From: Clostridium ganghwense | Lineage (GTDB): Bacteria > Bacillota > Clostridia > Clostridiales > Clostridiaceae | Reading direction: 5' to 3' | Assembly: GCF_026735165.1 (NCBI RefSeq) | Contig: NZ_JAPQES010000006.1 | Location: forward strand, 113,921-177,920 | Length of the DNA: 64,000 nt | In this document: positions 1-7,373 of the stretch, in pieces | How positions within the stretch are numbered: position 1 is the stretch's first letter | Layout of the letters: each line of letters starts with the position of its first letter | Notes under the pieces: generated by a model | The model's database searches: none | Told to the model about the DNA's origin: nothing | Seen by the model: only the letters and a program-made list of their open reading frames with translations | Position numbers and translations under genes: made by a program

Positions 1-251
1 TACCCCTTTAACAAACCATAAAGAATTATTGAAGTACAAATACAGTTAGTTAAAGTTTTATATTTTAATTTCTTTTTTGCCTCTTCTCCACCGTAAACTA
101 TCCTAAATAGTATAAGACTAGCTCCAATAACAGTTCCTCCTGCAAATCCGCCTCCTGGACTTAAATGTCCATGAAAAATAATATATATTCCAAAAATCTG
201 TATAAAAGGAATAACTATTTTACTTATTTCCTTTAAAATTGTATCTTTCAT
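1..251 (-). CDS. mnhB: Na+/H+ antiporter subunit MnhB (partial, C-terminus off the left edge)
   Basis: The reading frame opens with ATG at 251 after the ribosome site AGGAGCGG and stays open to base 1, so the C-terminus lies outside the window. The visible part starts with a membrane helix (IVIPFIQIFGIYIIFHG) followed by the glycine-rich HLSPGGGFAGG segment typical of the MnhB domain of Mrp/Mnh and Mbh complexes. In that family the subunit is a small integral membrane part of the multi-subunit cation/proton antiporter. It is the last visible gene of a run of six co-directional antiporter genes. The large MnhC, MnhD and MnhA-type subunits should follow to the left. Confidence 0.88.
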   Translation of the reverse strand, partial: MKDTILKEISKIVIPFIQIFGIYIIFHGHLSPGGGFAGGTVIGASLILFRIVYGGEEAKKKLKYKTLTNCICTSIILYGLLKG

Positions 252-269
252 AAAACCGCTCCTATTGAT

Positions 270-560
270 TTATTTTAATTCTTCTTTCTCTTCATCTTTC
301 TTTAATAAAATAATTACAGTAATGGATGCAGTAAATAAAACACTTGCCTCAACAAAGGTATCAAAGGCACGATAATCCAAAATGATACCTGTTACAATAT
401 TAGTAGCACCAGTATCTTTAGTTGTATTTTCTATATAGTATTTAGCAACTTCATTATTTGCTGGATTGTTGATATCTCCAAATCTCGGCAATTCATTAAC
501 CCCTAAAAGCAAAATAGTAATTAAACTCATTGAAATTATAAATGCAATTAACTTCTTCAT
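270..560 (-). CDS. MbhE-like antiporter subunit
   Basis: A 96-residue membrane protein with an N-terminal helix (residues 4-20) and a second hydrophobic segment near 68-87. The middle motif TNIVTGIILDYRAFDTFVE is characteristic of subunit E of membrane-bound hydrogenases and of the matching C-terminal part of MnhA/MrpA. In Mrp complexes the MbhD and MbhE segments are normally fused to MnhA; here they are separate small genes, as in Mbh/Mbx-type clusters. The start overlaps the end of the MbhD-like gene by 4 bases, so the two are probably translationally coupled. No hydrogenase gene is visible in the window. Confidence 0.8.
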   Translation of the reverse strand: MKKLIAFIISMSLITILLLGVNELPRFGDINNPANNEVAKYYIENTTKDTGATNIVTGIILDYRAFDTFVEASVLFTASITVIILLKKDEEKEELK

Positions 561-796
561 TTTTTTACTCCTTTAATTCTTTTTAATGTAATTATAAATA
601 ATAAGGTTGTAATTCCTGCTCCAACAGCTGCTTCTGTAATTGCTACATCAGGAGCATTTAGCTGTTGCCACAAAATAGCCATTATTAAGCTATATACCAT
701 AAATACAATAATTGCAGAAAGTAAATTTTTTATTGAAGAAACTGCAATAGCTGATCCTATCAAAAATAGAAGCATAATAATACTAAATACTTTCAT
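557..796 (-). CDS. MbhD-like antiporter subunit (DUF4040)
   Basis: A roughly 79-residue protein with three hydrophobic segments and the sequence LNAPDVAITEAAVGAGI, the signature of the MbhD/DUF4040 domain that lines part of the ion path in Mrp and Mbh complexes. The frame is open from an ATG at 811, but AAAGGATGGTG there acts as the ribosome site, so the ATG at 796 (or the GTG at 802) is the likelier start. It overlaps the end of mnhG, which stops at 783, and the start of the MbhE-like gene. Such overlaps fit a single transcript for a fixed-stoichiometry complex. Confidence 0.8.
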   Translation of the reverse strand: MKVFSIIMLLFLIGSAIAVSSIKNLLSAIIVFMVYSLIMAILWQQLNAPDVAITEAAVGAGITTLLFIITLKRIKGVKK

Positions 797-1103
797 TTTC
801 ACTGACACCATCCTTTAACTTTTCTTTCTTATCATTCTCATGTTTTACCTTTACTATCAGATGTGTAGCTGTTGGATTAGTAATCCATATAAATACTATA
901 ATAAGCAAAAGCTTTAAGCTAACTATATTTAACCCATTATAGATTATAAGAGCAGTTAAAGATAATATTGCTCCCAACGTATCGCATTTTGCCGCGCTAT
1001 GTGCTCTTGTATAAATATCTGGGAATCTTAAAATTCCAACTGTTCCAACCATAAAGAAGAACAATCCGCCCATAAGGAAAATCCCCACAATAATCGTTTT
1101 CAT
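783..1103 (-). CDS. mnhG: Na+/H+ antiporter subunit MnhG
   Basis: A 106-residue protein with three membrane segments. The motif RFPDIYTRAHSAAKCDTLG matches the MnhG/PhaG family (usually about 100-120 residues). MnhG is a small accessory subunit of the heteromeric monovalent cation/proton antiporter. The ribosome site TAGGAGGGG precedes the ATG. The C-terminal 20 residues are polar and probably cytoplasmic. It lies between mnhF and the MbhD-like gene, the usual order. Confidence 0.9.
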   Translation of the reverse strand: MKTIIVGIFLMGGLFFFMVGTVGILRFPDIYTRAHSAAKCDTLGAILSLTALIIYNGLNIVSLKLLLIIVFIWITNPTATHLIVKVKHENDKKEKLKDGVSENESI

Positions 1104-1116
1104 TTAATTACCCCTC

Positions 1117-1368
1117 CTAAATTTTAACGAACTTTGATATAACAATAGATGCAATAAAGCTTATTAAAGCATAAACTAGTGCTACATCAATAAAATAAGT
1201 TTCATGTAATATAAAAGACACTATAAGAATTAAAACAATTGTTTTTGTTCCTACAACATTTATAGCCACCAATCTATCAGCTGCACTTGGTCCTTTAACA
1301 GCTCTAAACATACATAAGAAAATAGTTGCTGATAAAAACAAGATTGCAAAAGTTAATAATTTTATCAT
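1117..1368 (-). CDS. mnhF: Na+/H+ antiporter subunit MnhF
   Basis: An 83-residue protein with three membrane helices. The conserved stretch FRAVKGPSAADRLVAINV is the hallmark of MnhF/PhaF. It is a small structural subunit of the Mrp-type antiporter. ATG at 1368 follows GAGGGATAAG, and the start lies 4 bases beyond the mnhE stop, so the genes are read together. Length and motif agree with the family. Confidence 0.92.
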   Translation of the reverse strand: MIKLLTFAILFLSATIFLCMFRAVKGPSAADRLVAINVVGTKTIVLILIVSFILHETYFIDVALVYALISFIASIVISKFVKI

Positions 1369-1372
1369 TATC

Positions 1373-1843
1373 TTATCCCTCTACTTTCAAAAGAATTTTT
1401 TCAAACTTGGAATCTAACAAGCCATCTATATACTCTTTGTCTAAACAATGAACAGTAAGCATGTTATTTTCCATAGAAACTGTAATGGTACCTGGCGTTA
1501 GAGTAATAGAATTTGCAAGCATTGTTCTACAAAATTCAGATTCTAATTTTGTTTGAAATGTTACTACATCAGGTGAAATATTTATGTTTGGACTTAATAC
1601 AATCTTTGCAACATTGAAATTTGCTATAAATACTTCTTTTATTAATACCCATACATATTCAGTCCAATATCGCAACTTCTTAAAAAAATAACCTTGCTTA
1701 TTATTTTTTAGAGATAAAAAGTTTTTATTTAAAAGAGCTACAGCTAAACATAAAATACTACCTATAATTATCGTTTCTATACTTTTGTTTTCACATAGTA
1801 TTATCCAAAACACTATATACAATAAAATAACTTCATATATCAT
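1373..1843 (-). CDS. mnhE: Na+/H+ antiporter subunit MnhE
   Basis: A 156-residue protein with N-terminal membrane helices and a soluble C-terminal half carrying NSITLTPGTITVSMENN, the typical MnhE motif. It is the first gene of the visible antiporter operon. The ribosome site TAAAGGAGG lies just before ATG 1843. A sigma-54 type -24/-12 element sits about 40 bases upstream, so transcription is expected to begin near 1872 with a leader of about 30 bases. Mrp antiporters exchange cytoplasmic Na+ for external H+; the direction and ion used here cannot be read from sequence. Confidence 0.9.
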   Translation of the reverse strand: MIYEVILLYIVFWIILCENKSIETIIIGSILCLAVALLNKNFLSLKNNKQGYFFKKLRYWTEYVWVLIKEVFIANFNVAKIVLSPNINISPDVVTFQTKLESEFCRTMLANSITLTPGTITVSMENNMLTVHCLDKEYIDGLLDSKFEKILLKVEG

Positions 1844-1882
1844 TTTAAATACCTCCTTTACTTGTTACACAAACCTTATTAA

Positions 1883-1898
1883 AGCAATATTCATGCCA
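1883..1898 (-). promoter_or_regulatory. Sigma-54 (-24/-12) promoter of the mnh operon
   Basis: Read on the minus strand the bases are TGGCATGAATATTGCT, which is TGGCAT-N5-TTGCT against the consensus TGGCAC-N5-TTGCA/T. The invariant GG and GC dinucleotides are ten bases apart. It lies 40 bases upstream of mnhE and 118-211 bases downstream (in transcription direction) from three repeated palindromic sites, the normal range for enhancer-binding activators. The adjacent gene encodes such an activator. Confidence 0.85.
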
Positions 1899-1970
1899 AT
1901 TTTAATATTTATTTTAGTTTTGCCCTTCAACCATTGATTTTACTTACATTCATTAATTATTTTATTATGT

Positions 1971-2004
1971 ATAAAAAAAAAGAGATTGCATAATTTTTGC
2001 AATC
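1971..2004 (-). terminator. Terminator of the sigma-54 activator gene
   Basis: On the minus strand GATTGCA and TGCAATC form a 7-base stem with a 7-base A/T loop, followed by a run of about ten T. It lies about 100 bases after the activator stop codon and before the mnh promoter, so it separates the two transcription units. Confidence 0.75.
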
Positions 2005-2015
2005 ACCCGACAAAG

Positions 2016-2094
2016 TGTTTCGATATGAAACGCTTTCTTTATTTTTCCTTAATATAAGTGTTTCATATTGACTCATGTGTTTCATTTTGATACA
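2016..2094. promoter_or_regulatory. Three TGTTTC-N5-GAAACA-type activator sites
   Basis: Three 17-base imperfect palindromes lie at 2016-2032 (TGTTTC/GAAACG), 2059-2075 (TGTTTC/GACTCA) and 2078-2094 (TGTTTC/GATACA). The left half-site is identical in all three. Their starts are 43 and 19 bases apart, close to four and two helical turns. They resemble the binding sites of AcoR-type enhancer-binding proteins and sit 118-211 bases from the -24/-12 element. They fall between the activator stop codon and its terminator, so they are also transcribed as its 3' untranslated region. Confidence 0.75.
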
Positions 2095-2105
2095 TTTTCT
2101 TTCTT

Positions 2106-4094
2106 TTATACCTCTTCTATATTATATTTTTTCATTTTTCTGTACATTGTACTTCTTCCAATTCCTAGGATTTTAGCGGCCGCAGCAATGTTCCCATTCA
2201 ATCCCTGGATAGTTTTTACAATTGTATTTTTTTCCACTTCTTCTAATGTAAGTAATTCATTTTTAAAATTAATATCGTCAATCATCTCTTTTGGTCTTAT
2301 GTACCTTGGTAGATTTTTATGTGTTAAAACAGTATTATTTTCTGCTACATTTATTACTGTCTGCATAACATTCTGAAGTTCCCTAACATTTCCAGGCCAA
2401 TTATAATTAATCATACCTTGATAAAACCTTTGACTTATACCTTTAATATTCTTCCCTGTATTTTTGCTGAATTTCTCTAAAAAATAGTCAATAAAAATCC
2501 TAATATCGTCTTTTCTTTCTCTTAAAGAAGGAGTATTTATAGTCATAACATTTATTCTATAAAATAAGTCACTTCTAAAATTGCCAATTTCAACTTCTCT
2601 ACTTAAATCTTTATTGGTTGCAGCAATTACTCTAACATCAATAGGAATAACATCATGTCCTCCTACCCGTACTACCTTTCTATCTTCTAATACTCTAAGC
2701 AAGCTTACTTGAGCATCAAGCGGCATATCACCTATTTCATCCAAGAAAATAGTTCCTCCATCTGCCAGTTCAAATTTACCTGGATGTCCTCCTCTTTTAG
2801 CTCCTGTAAAAGCCCCTTCTATATAACCAAAAAGTTCACTCGAAACTAATTCTCTTGGTATAGCTCCACAATTTAAAAATACGAAAGGATAATCTCTTCT
2901 ATCACTCTCATTATGAATGGATTGTGCAAACATCTCCTTACCAGTACCACTTTCTCCTTGCAAAAGTATCGTGGTATTAGACTTTGCAGAAATTGAAGCT
3001 AACTTTATAGCCTTCTTTATTGATTCACTGTTACCAAGTATATCATTAAAGGTAAATTTAGCATTTGCTCCAACAATCTTATTTATCATACTGTGAACCA
3101 TTTTTACTTCTCTAAAAGTAATAACTACACCTTCTAATCTTTTATCAACTTTAATAGGGGTTACATTTGTGATACATGTTTTCTTCCTTCCTGTTCTTGT
3201 TTTAAAATAAATTTCCTCTTCCTCGTATTTTCTACAGTTACTTATTCCTCTGATAATTGAGGCGGTATTGTCAGAACTTAGAATATGTTTAAAATTTTTA
3301 CCTATTACGTCCTTTTCTTTAAAAGATAATAGTTTTTTAGCAAATCTATTTATACTAACAATACAACCTTTATTATCAACTTTAATTATTCCCTCTGAAA
3401 TAGATTCTGTAATTTCATAAAATCTTTCATTGGTAAGTTTAAGCTCTTTGTTTCTCTCTTCAAGTTTAATTTCTCTCTCAATAGCTTCAGCTGCAGCTAT
3501 TACCATGCCTAGTGTATGAGGATGTACGAGCTCATAGTTACCTGTTATACTAAGCACACCTAGTATTTGCTCATTTTTATCTTTTATAGGACAAGCAGAA
3601 GAAGTTAACTTATGATGCTGCTGTATATAGTGTTCTCCCCCCAAAACCTGTATAGGCTTTCCAGTTATTAAAGCAATACCAATAGCATTAGTACCACTAG
3701 CCTCTTCTGTTACATTATATCCATCATATAAGCCTAGAGAACTGTACATATTAATAAGCTTTTCTTCACCAATGTGCGCTAAAACATATCCATCCCTATC
3801 TGTTAATCTAATAATAAAATCAGTATCCTTTACAAGTTTATAAAGACTATCCATAAAAGGTTTTGCCATATCTAATAAAGGAGCAAACTGTTTATATCTT
3901 TTATCTAATTCATGTTTTTCAAGTCTTACTGAAAATTCCTCAACAAAAGGATTTATTCCACACTCTTTACTACGTTTCCATGATTCATAAATAACATCAC
4001 GAATACCTTGTTTATTGAGAATACCTTCTTTGACAAATAATTTCCACTTATTTATTATCTCTTCATTTTTGTTAAGCAACCTCTTAACAGTCAA
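2106..4094 (-). CDS. Sigma-54 enhancer-binding activator (GAF-PAS-AAA+-Fis)
   Basis: About 662 residues. The N-terminal third carries an AcoR-like GAF region (EEASGTNAIGIAL, then HHKLTSSACPI), followed by a PAS domain (about 225-330). The AAA+ domain has Walker A GESGTGKE, the sigma-54 contact loop GAFTGA, and Walker B FLDEIGD. A Fis-type helix-turn-helix forms the C-terminus (AAAKILGIGRSTMYRKMKK). It should use ATP to remodel sigma-54 holoenzyme, with GAF and PAS sensing a signal that is not evident. The frame is open to ATG 4109, but GGGAGGTG lies inside that extension, so TTG 4094 is the likelier start. The only -24/-12 promoter I found nearby is that of the mnh operon, so it is the probable target. 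Confidence 0.9.
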   Translation of the reverse strand: MTVKRLLNKNEEIINKWKLFVKEGILNKQGIRDVIYESWKRSKECGINPFVEEFSVRLEKHELDKRYKQFAPLLDMAKPFMDSLYKLVKDTDFIIRLTDRDGYVLAHIGEEKLINMYSSLGLYDGYNVTEEASGTNAIGIALITGKPIQVLGGEHYIQQHHKLTSSACPIKDKNEQILGVLSITGNYELVHPHTLGMVIAAAEAIEREIKLEERNKELKLTNERFYEITESISEGIIKVDNKGCIVSINRFAKKLLSFKEKDVIGKNFKHILSSDNTASIIRGISNCRKYEEEEIYFKTRTGRKKTCITNVTPIKVDKRLEGVVITFREVKMVHSMINKIVGANAKFTFNDILGNSESIKKAIKLASISAKSNTTILLQGESGTGKEMFAQSIHNESDRRDYPFVFLNCGAIPRELVSSELFGYIEGAFTGAKRGGHPGKFELADGGTIFLDEIGDMPLDAQVSLLRVLEDRKVVRVGGHDVIPIDVRVIAATNKDLSREVEIGNFRSDLFYRINVMTINTPSLRERKDDIRIFIDYFLEKFSKNTGKNIKGISQRFYQGMINYNWPGNVRELQNVMQTVINVAENNTVLTHKNLPRYIRPKEMIDDINFKNELLTLEEVEKNTIVKTIQGLNGNIAAAAKILGIGRSTMYRKMKKYNIEEV

Positions 4095-4143
4095 ACACAC
4101 ACCTCCCATTTACTCTTTGTATATTAGTGAATTATAACTTAAT

Positions 4144-4335
4144 CTAATCGTGTTTTTCATTTTCAGAATTACTTTCTTCATCTTTAGATTTATACCAATC
4201 TTCAGGATCTTTTATTTCAAAAGGAAAAATATTGGCATTAAACTCTTTGCCTGAATCATCCATAGGATTTTTTACAATCACGCCAAATATAATAGCAAGT
4301 AAAATTCCTATTAATATATAAACTAAAAACCTCAT
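4144..4335 (-). CDS. 63-residue membrane protein upstream of the sigma-54 activator
   Basis: I do not recognise this gene. It has one N-terminal membrane helix (residues 4-22) and an acidic, polar C-terminus (EEESNSE-type) that would face one side of the membrane. The ribosome site GAAGGTG precedes ATG 4335. It ends about 50 bases before the activator start in the same direction, with no terminator between, so the two are probably co-transcribed. It could be a membrane partner of the activator, but this rests on position only. Confidence 0.6.
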   Translation of the reverse strand: MRFLVYILIGILLAIIFGVIVKNPMDDSGKEFNANIFPFEIKDPEDWYKSKDEESNSENEKHD

Positions 4336-4515
4336 AAATTCACCTTCTTATAAATTACTATTAATTTTACCTAGCTATAAATTCTCTAATGCACTAACTA
4401 TATAATTATTTTATCATACTTTTTAATAAGCAATTAAACATTTTATAAAATAAATGTAAATCATTGTAAATACATCTATGCATAAATCTTTCTCTCTATA
4501 TGATTTATATATAAT

Positions 4516-4550
4516 AAAAAATACTCCTGCTTTTGCGGGAGTATTTTTCA
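4516..4550 (-). terminator. Terminator of the sulP gene
   Basis: A 10-base stem (4521-4530 with 4535-4544, one G-T pair) closes a TTTT loop. On the minus strand it is followed by a T-rich run. It lies 20 bases after the stop of the SulP gene. Confidence 0.85.
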
Positions 4551-4563
4551 TATAATATCTTCG

Positions 4564-6096
4564 TTATGCTAAGTTATCCGTAGCAACATGATACTTTGGA
4601 TCTTCAATTATATTAACTTCTACTATATCATTTGCATCTTTAATTAATTGATAACATTCAGGGCTTAAGTGCCTTAAATGAAGTTTTTTTCCTAAATTTT
4701 CATATTTATCTGTTAAAGAATTTATGCTTTCTATACCTGAATGATCAAAAACTCTTGCATACATAAAATCTATTACAACTTCTTCAGGATCATTTTTAAT
4801 ATCAAATGCCTCCGAAAAGTTTCGTACCGAACCAAAGAATACAGCTCCACGTACTTGATATATCTTAACTCCTTTTTCATCTACAAAAGGATTAACATCT
4901 ATTCTCTTTCCTTTTTCCCAAGCAAATACAAGAGCAGATACAATTACCCCTACTCCTACTGCAATAGCTAAATCTGTAAATACTGTAACTAATGAAACTA
5001 ATACTATAATGAAAGCATCGCTCTTAGGAATATTACGTATAATTCTGAAGCTTGCCCATTCAAAAGTTGCTATAACTACCATAAACATTACTCCAACTAA
5101 TGCTGCTAAAGGTATTCTTTCAATAAGGTTTGAACCAAATAATATAAATCCTAATAAAAATAAAGATGCTGATATTCCTGATAATCTTCTACGTCCACCA
5201 GAATTAATATTTATCATACTCTGTCCAATCATAGCACAACCACCCATTCCACCAAATAAGCCTGTAACTATATTAGCAAATCCTTGTCCAACACACTCTT
5301 TATTACCTCTTCCTCTTGTTTCTGTAATTTCATCCACAAGTGTTAAAGTCATAAGTGATTCAATAAGCCCTACTGCAGCAAAAATCACAGAATAAGGTAA
5401 AATTATTTTTAATGTTTCTAAATCTATAGGAACTTTTGGTAAATGAAATTTAGGGAATCCTCCCCCAACATGAGCTATATCTCCCACCGTTCTTGTATCT
5501 ATTCCTAAACCATTCACTAGTAAAGATATTACTAAAATTGCTACTAATGATGATGGTACTGCTTTTGTTAATTTAGGCAAGAAATAACTAATAGCCATAG
5601 TTAATAAAACTAACCCTAACATAATCCATAACTTTGAACCAGTCATCCACTGTAATGTTCCATCCTGCGTAGGTATTTTGAATTGATTTAATTGAGCTAA
5701 GAAAATAACAATAGCAAGCCCATTTACAAATCCTAGCATTACAGGATGAGGTATCAATCTTACAAATTTGCCTAATCTTAAAATTCCTACTAATATTTGA
5801 ATAAGTCCCATTATAACTACCGCTGCAAATAAATATTCCACACCATGCTTAGCTACAAGTTCTACCATAACAACAGCTAATCCGCCTGTAGCTCCAGAAA
5901 TCATTCCTGGTCTTCCTCCAAAAACAGCTGTTATAAATCCTACCATAAAAGCTGCATATAAACCTACTAATGGTTTAACCCCTGCTACCAAAGCAAAAGC
6001 TACTGCTTCTGGCACTAAAGCTAAAGCTACCGTAAGTCCCGACAGTACTTCATCTTTTACATTGATATTCCCATTACTTTCCTTGTTAAATATCAT
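4564..6096 (-). CDS. SulP family anion transporter with STAS domain
   Basis: A 510-residue transporter of the SLC26/SulP family. The N-terminal region (about 10-390) holds many membrane segments, including [18 protein letters not shown] near the start and [20 protein letters not shown], both typical. The C-terminal STAS domain (about 400-500) includes the segment [19 protein letters not shown], where family members have a regulatory D-x-S loop. Substrates in the family include sulfate, bicarbonate and dicarboxylates; I cannot choose. The frame is open to 6132, but AGGAGGT lies directly before ATG 6096, so I use that start. It has its own terminator and no clear operon partner. Confidence 0.9.
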   Translation of the reverse strand: MIFNKESNGNINVKDEVLSGLTVALALVPEAVAFALVAGVKPLVGLYAAFMVGFITAVFGGRPGMISGATGGLAVVMVELVAKHGVEYLFAAVVIMGLIQILVGILRLGKFVRLIPHPVMLGFVNGLAIVIFLAQLNQFKIPTQDGTLQWMTGSKLWIMLGLVLLTMAISYFLPKLTKAVPSSLVAILVISLLVNGLGIDTRTVGDIAHVGGGFPKFHLPKVPIDLETLKIILPYSVIFAAVGLIESLMTLTLVDEITETRGRGNKECVGQGFANIVTGLFGGMGGCAMIGQSMININSGGRRRLSGISASLFLLGFILFGSNLIERIPLAALVGVMFMVVIATFEWASFRIIRNIPKSDAFIIVLVSLVTVFTDLAIAVGVGVIVSALVFAWEKGKRIDVNPFVDEKGVKIYQVRGAVFFGSVRNFSEAFDIKNDPEEVVIDFMYARVFDHSGIESINSLTDKYENLGKKLHLRHLSPECYQLIKDANDIVEVNIIEDPKYHVATDNLA

Positions 6097-6214
6097 ACAC
6101 GACCTCCTATTACTTATAGTGTCACAGTGCATAATAATATCATGAAAAATATATAAAAGCTATTAAATTATCTAAGTAAACCTTTTCAATTTTTATGTTT
6201 ATAAACCTTATTAA

Positions 6215-6250
6215 TAAAAAAAGAACTGCCCTTATTTATGGTACAATTCT
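6215..6250 (-). terminator. Probable terminator after the HxlR regulator
   Basis: An imperfect stem (GAATTGTACC with GGGCAGTTC on the minus strand) with an A/T loop is followed by seven T. It lies about 100 bases beyond the hxlR-type stop codon. Confidence 0.5.
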
Positions 6251-6349
6251 CCTTAATATTTATATTCTAATTATTGCTAAATACTTTTTTCTAAAATATT
6301 AATAATCTCCTGATAATTCTCTAACATAGGCAATTTACAAACATTATTT

Positions 6350-6685
6350 TCACCAATTTTCTTCTCCCCACTTATGCATCATTTGTAATATTGGCTTTAC
6401 AGTATACCCCTTCTCTGTTATAGAATACTCTACCTTAGGGGGAATTTGATTATACTGTTTCCTATTTATTAATCCTTCTTGCTCTAATTCCTTAAGCTGT
6501 TGACTTAACATTTTATGTGTTATACCCGGCATAAGTTTTTTTAATTGATTATATCTCTGTGTCCCGTCTTCTCCTAGATGCCATAATATTACTGGTTTCC
6601 ATTTTCCACCTATAACTGATAAAGTATACTCTATTGAACATTTTAATTTTCCTTTTTGATCTACCTGTATTTTATTTTTAGTCAT
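6350..6685 (-). CDS. HxlR-type winged-helix transcription regulator
   Basis: A 111-residue protein with the HxlR signature CSIEYTLSVIGGKWKPVIL and the recognition region GITHKMLSQQLKELEQEGL. HxlR proteins are small winged-helix dimers, often redox- or electrophile-responsive through the N-terminal Cys, here at about residue 16. It is divergent from the nitroreductase and aldo/keto reductase pair, which it probably regulates through the palindrome in the shared intergenic region. Past the stop, another frame stays open and coding-like as far as 6277 (ending MLENYQEIINILEKSI), so the C-terminus may have been shortened by a frameshift. Confidence 0.9.
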   Translation of the reverse strand: MTKNKIQVDQKGKLKCSIEYTLSVIGGKWKPVILWHLGEDGTQRYNQLKKLMPGITHKMLSQQLKELEQEGLINRKQYNQIPPKVEYSITEKGYTVKPILQMMHKWGEENW

Positions 6686-6695
6686 ATTCCTCCCC

Positions 6696-6737
6696 CTATA
6701 CTTACCTTTCTCCTATACTTACCTTTTGGGTAGTATA
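6696..6737. promoter_or_regulatory. Tandem HxlR operator candidate
   Basis: The 14-base sequence CTATACTTACCTTT occurs twice, at 6696-6709 and 6713-6726, 17 bases apart. The second copy is the left arm of an imperfect palindrome, TATACTTACC-TTTT-GGGTAGTATA (6714-6737). The elements lie between the regulator and nitroreductase starts and overlap the likely -10 region of the regulator gene, as expected for autorepression and control of the divergent genes. Confidence 0.7.
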
Positions 6738-6829
6738 TTACCAAAAAGTGCATTCTTATATTATCAATTATACAATGCTATACTAAAGTGGTAAAATTAA
6801 AAAGATAGTAGTTTTATAGGAGGCTTGTT

Positions 6830-7339
6830 ATGGATACAATAAAAGCAATTGCTGAAAGACGAAGTATTAGAAAATATACTTCAGAACCTGTATCTGATGA
6901 AACAATAAAAGAACTTTTAACAGCTGGAATGTATGCTCCATCTGCTGGCAACCAACAGCCATGGGATTTTATTGTTGTAAAAAGCAAAAAAATTTTATCA
7001 AAAGTTACTGAAGTTCATCCTTATTCTTATATGCTTAAAGAAGCCAGCGCTACAATTATTGTTTGTGGCAATTTAGAAAAAGAAAGGTTTAAAGACTTTT
7101 GGATTCAAGACTGTTCTGCTTCAACACAAAATATTCTATTAGCTGCTCATGCACTAGGTCTTGGTGCAGTTTGGCTTGGTGTTTATCCAGAAGCTGACCG
7201 TGTAAAAGGTATAAAAAAAATATTTAATTTACCAGAACACATTATTCCCCTTGCAATAATATCAATAGGTTATCCAGATGAAAAAAAATCAACGCCTGAA
7301 AGATATGATGAAACTAATGTTCATTATGAACAATGGTAA
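6830..7339 (+). CDS. Nitroreductase family protein (FMN-dependent)
   Basis: A 169-residue single-domain nitroreductase. The start IAERRSIRKYTSEPV contains the Arg-Ser-Arg phosphate-binding element for FMN. MYAPSAGNQQPWDFIVV and the C-terminal part LGLGAVWLGVYP match the family. Members reduce nitroaromatics, quinones or flavins with NAD(P)H as cytoplasmic dimers. The ribosome site is ATAGGAGG. It is co-directional with the aldo/keto reductase 34 bases downstream and divergent from the HxlR regulator, which suggests an inducible redox or electrophile detoxification unit. Confidence 0.9.
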   Translation: MDTIKAIAERRSIRKYTSEPVSDETIKELLTAGMYAPSAGNQQPWDFIVVKSKKILSKVTEVHPYSYMLKEASATIIVCGNLEKERFKDFWIQDCSASTQNILLAAHALGLGAVWLGVYPEADRVKGIKKIFNLPEHIIPLAIISIGYPDEKKSTPERYDETNVHYEQW

Positions 7340-7373
7340 TATATTATTCTTAATTTAAAGGAGGAAATATATA

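Noticed and set aside
2068..2376. Plus-strand 102-codon frame at the end of the sigma-54 activator
   Set aside because: It starts within the activator binding sites, lacks a ribosome site and lies antisense to the well defined Fis helix-turn-helix region.
4086..4109. ATG 4109 as the start of the sigma-54 activator
   Set aside because: Its second and third codons are the ribosome site GGGAGGTG for TTG 4094, and no ribosome site precedes the ATG itself.
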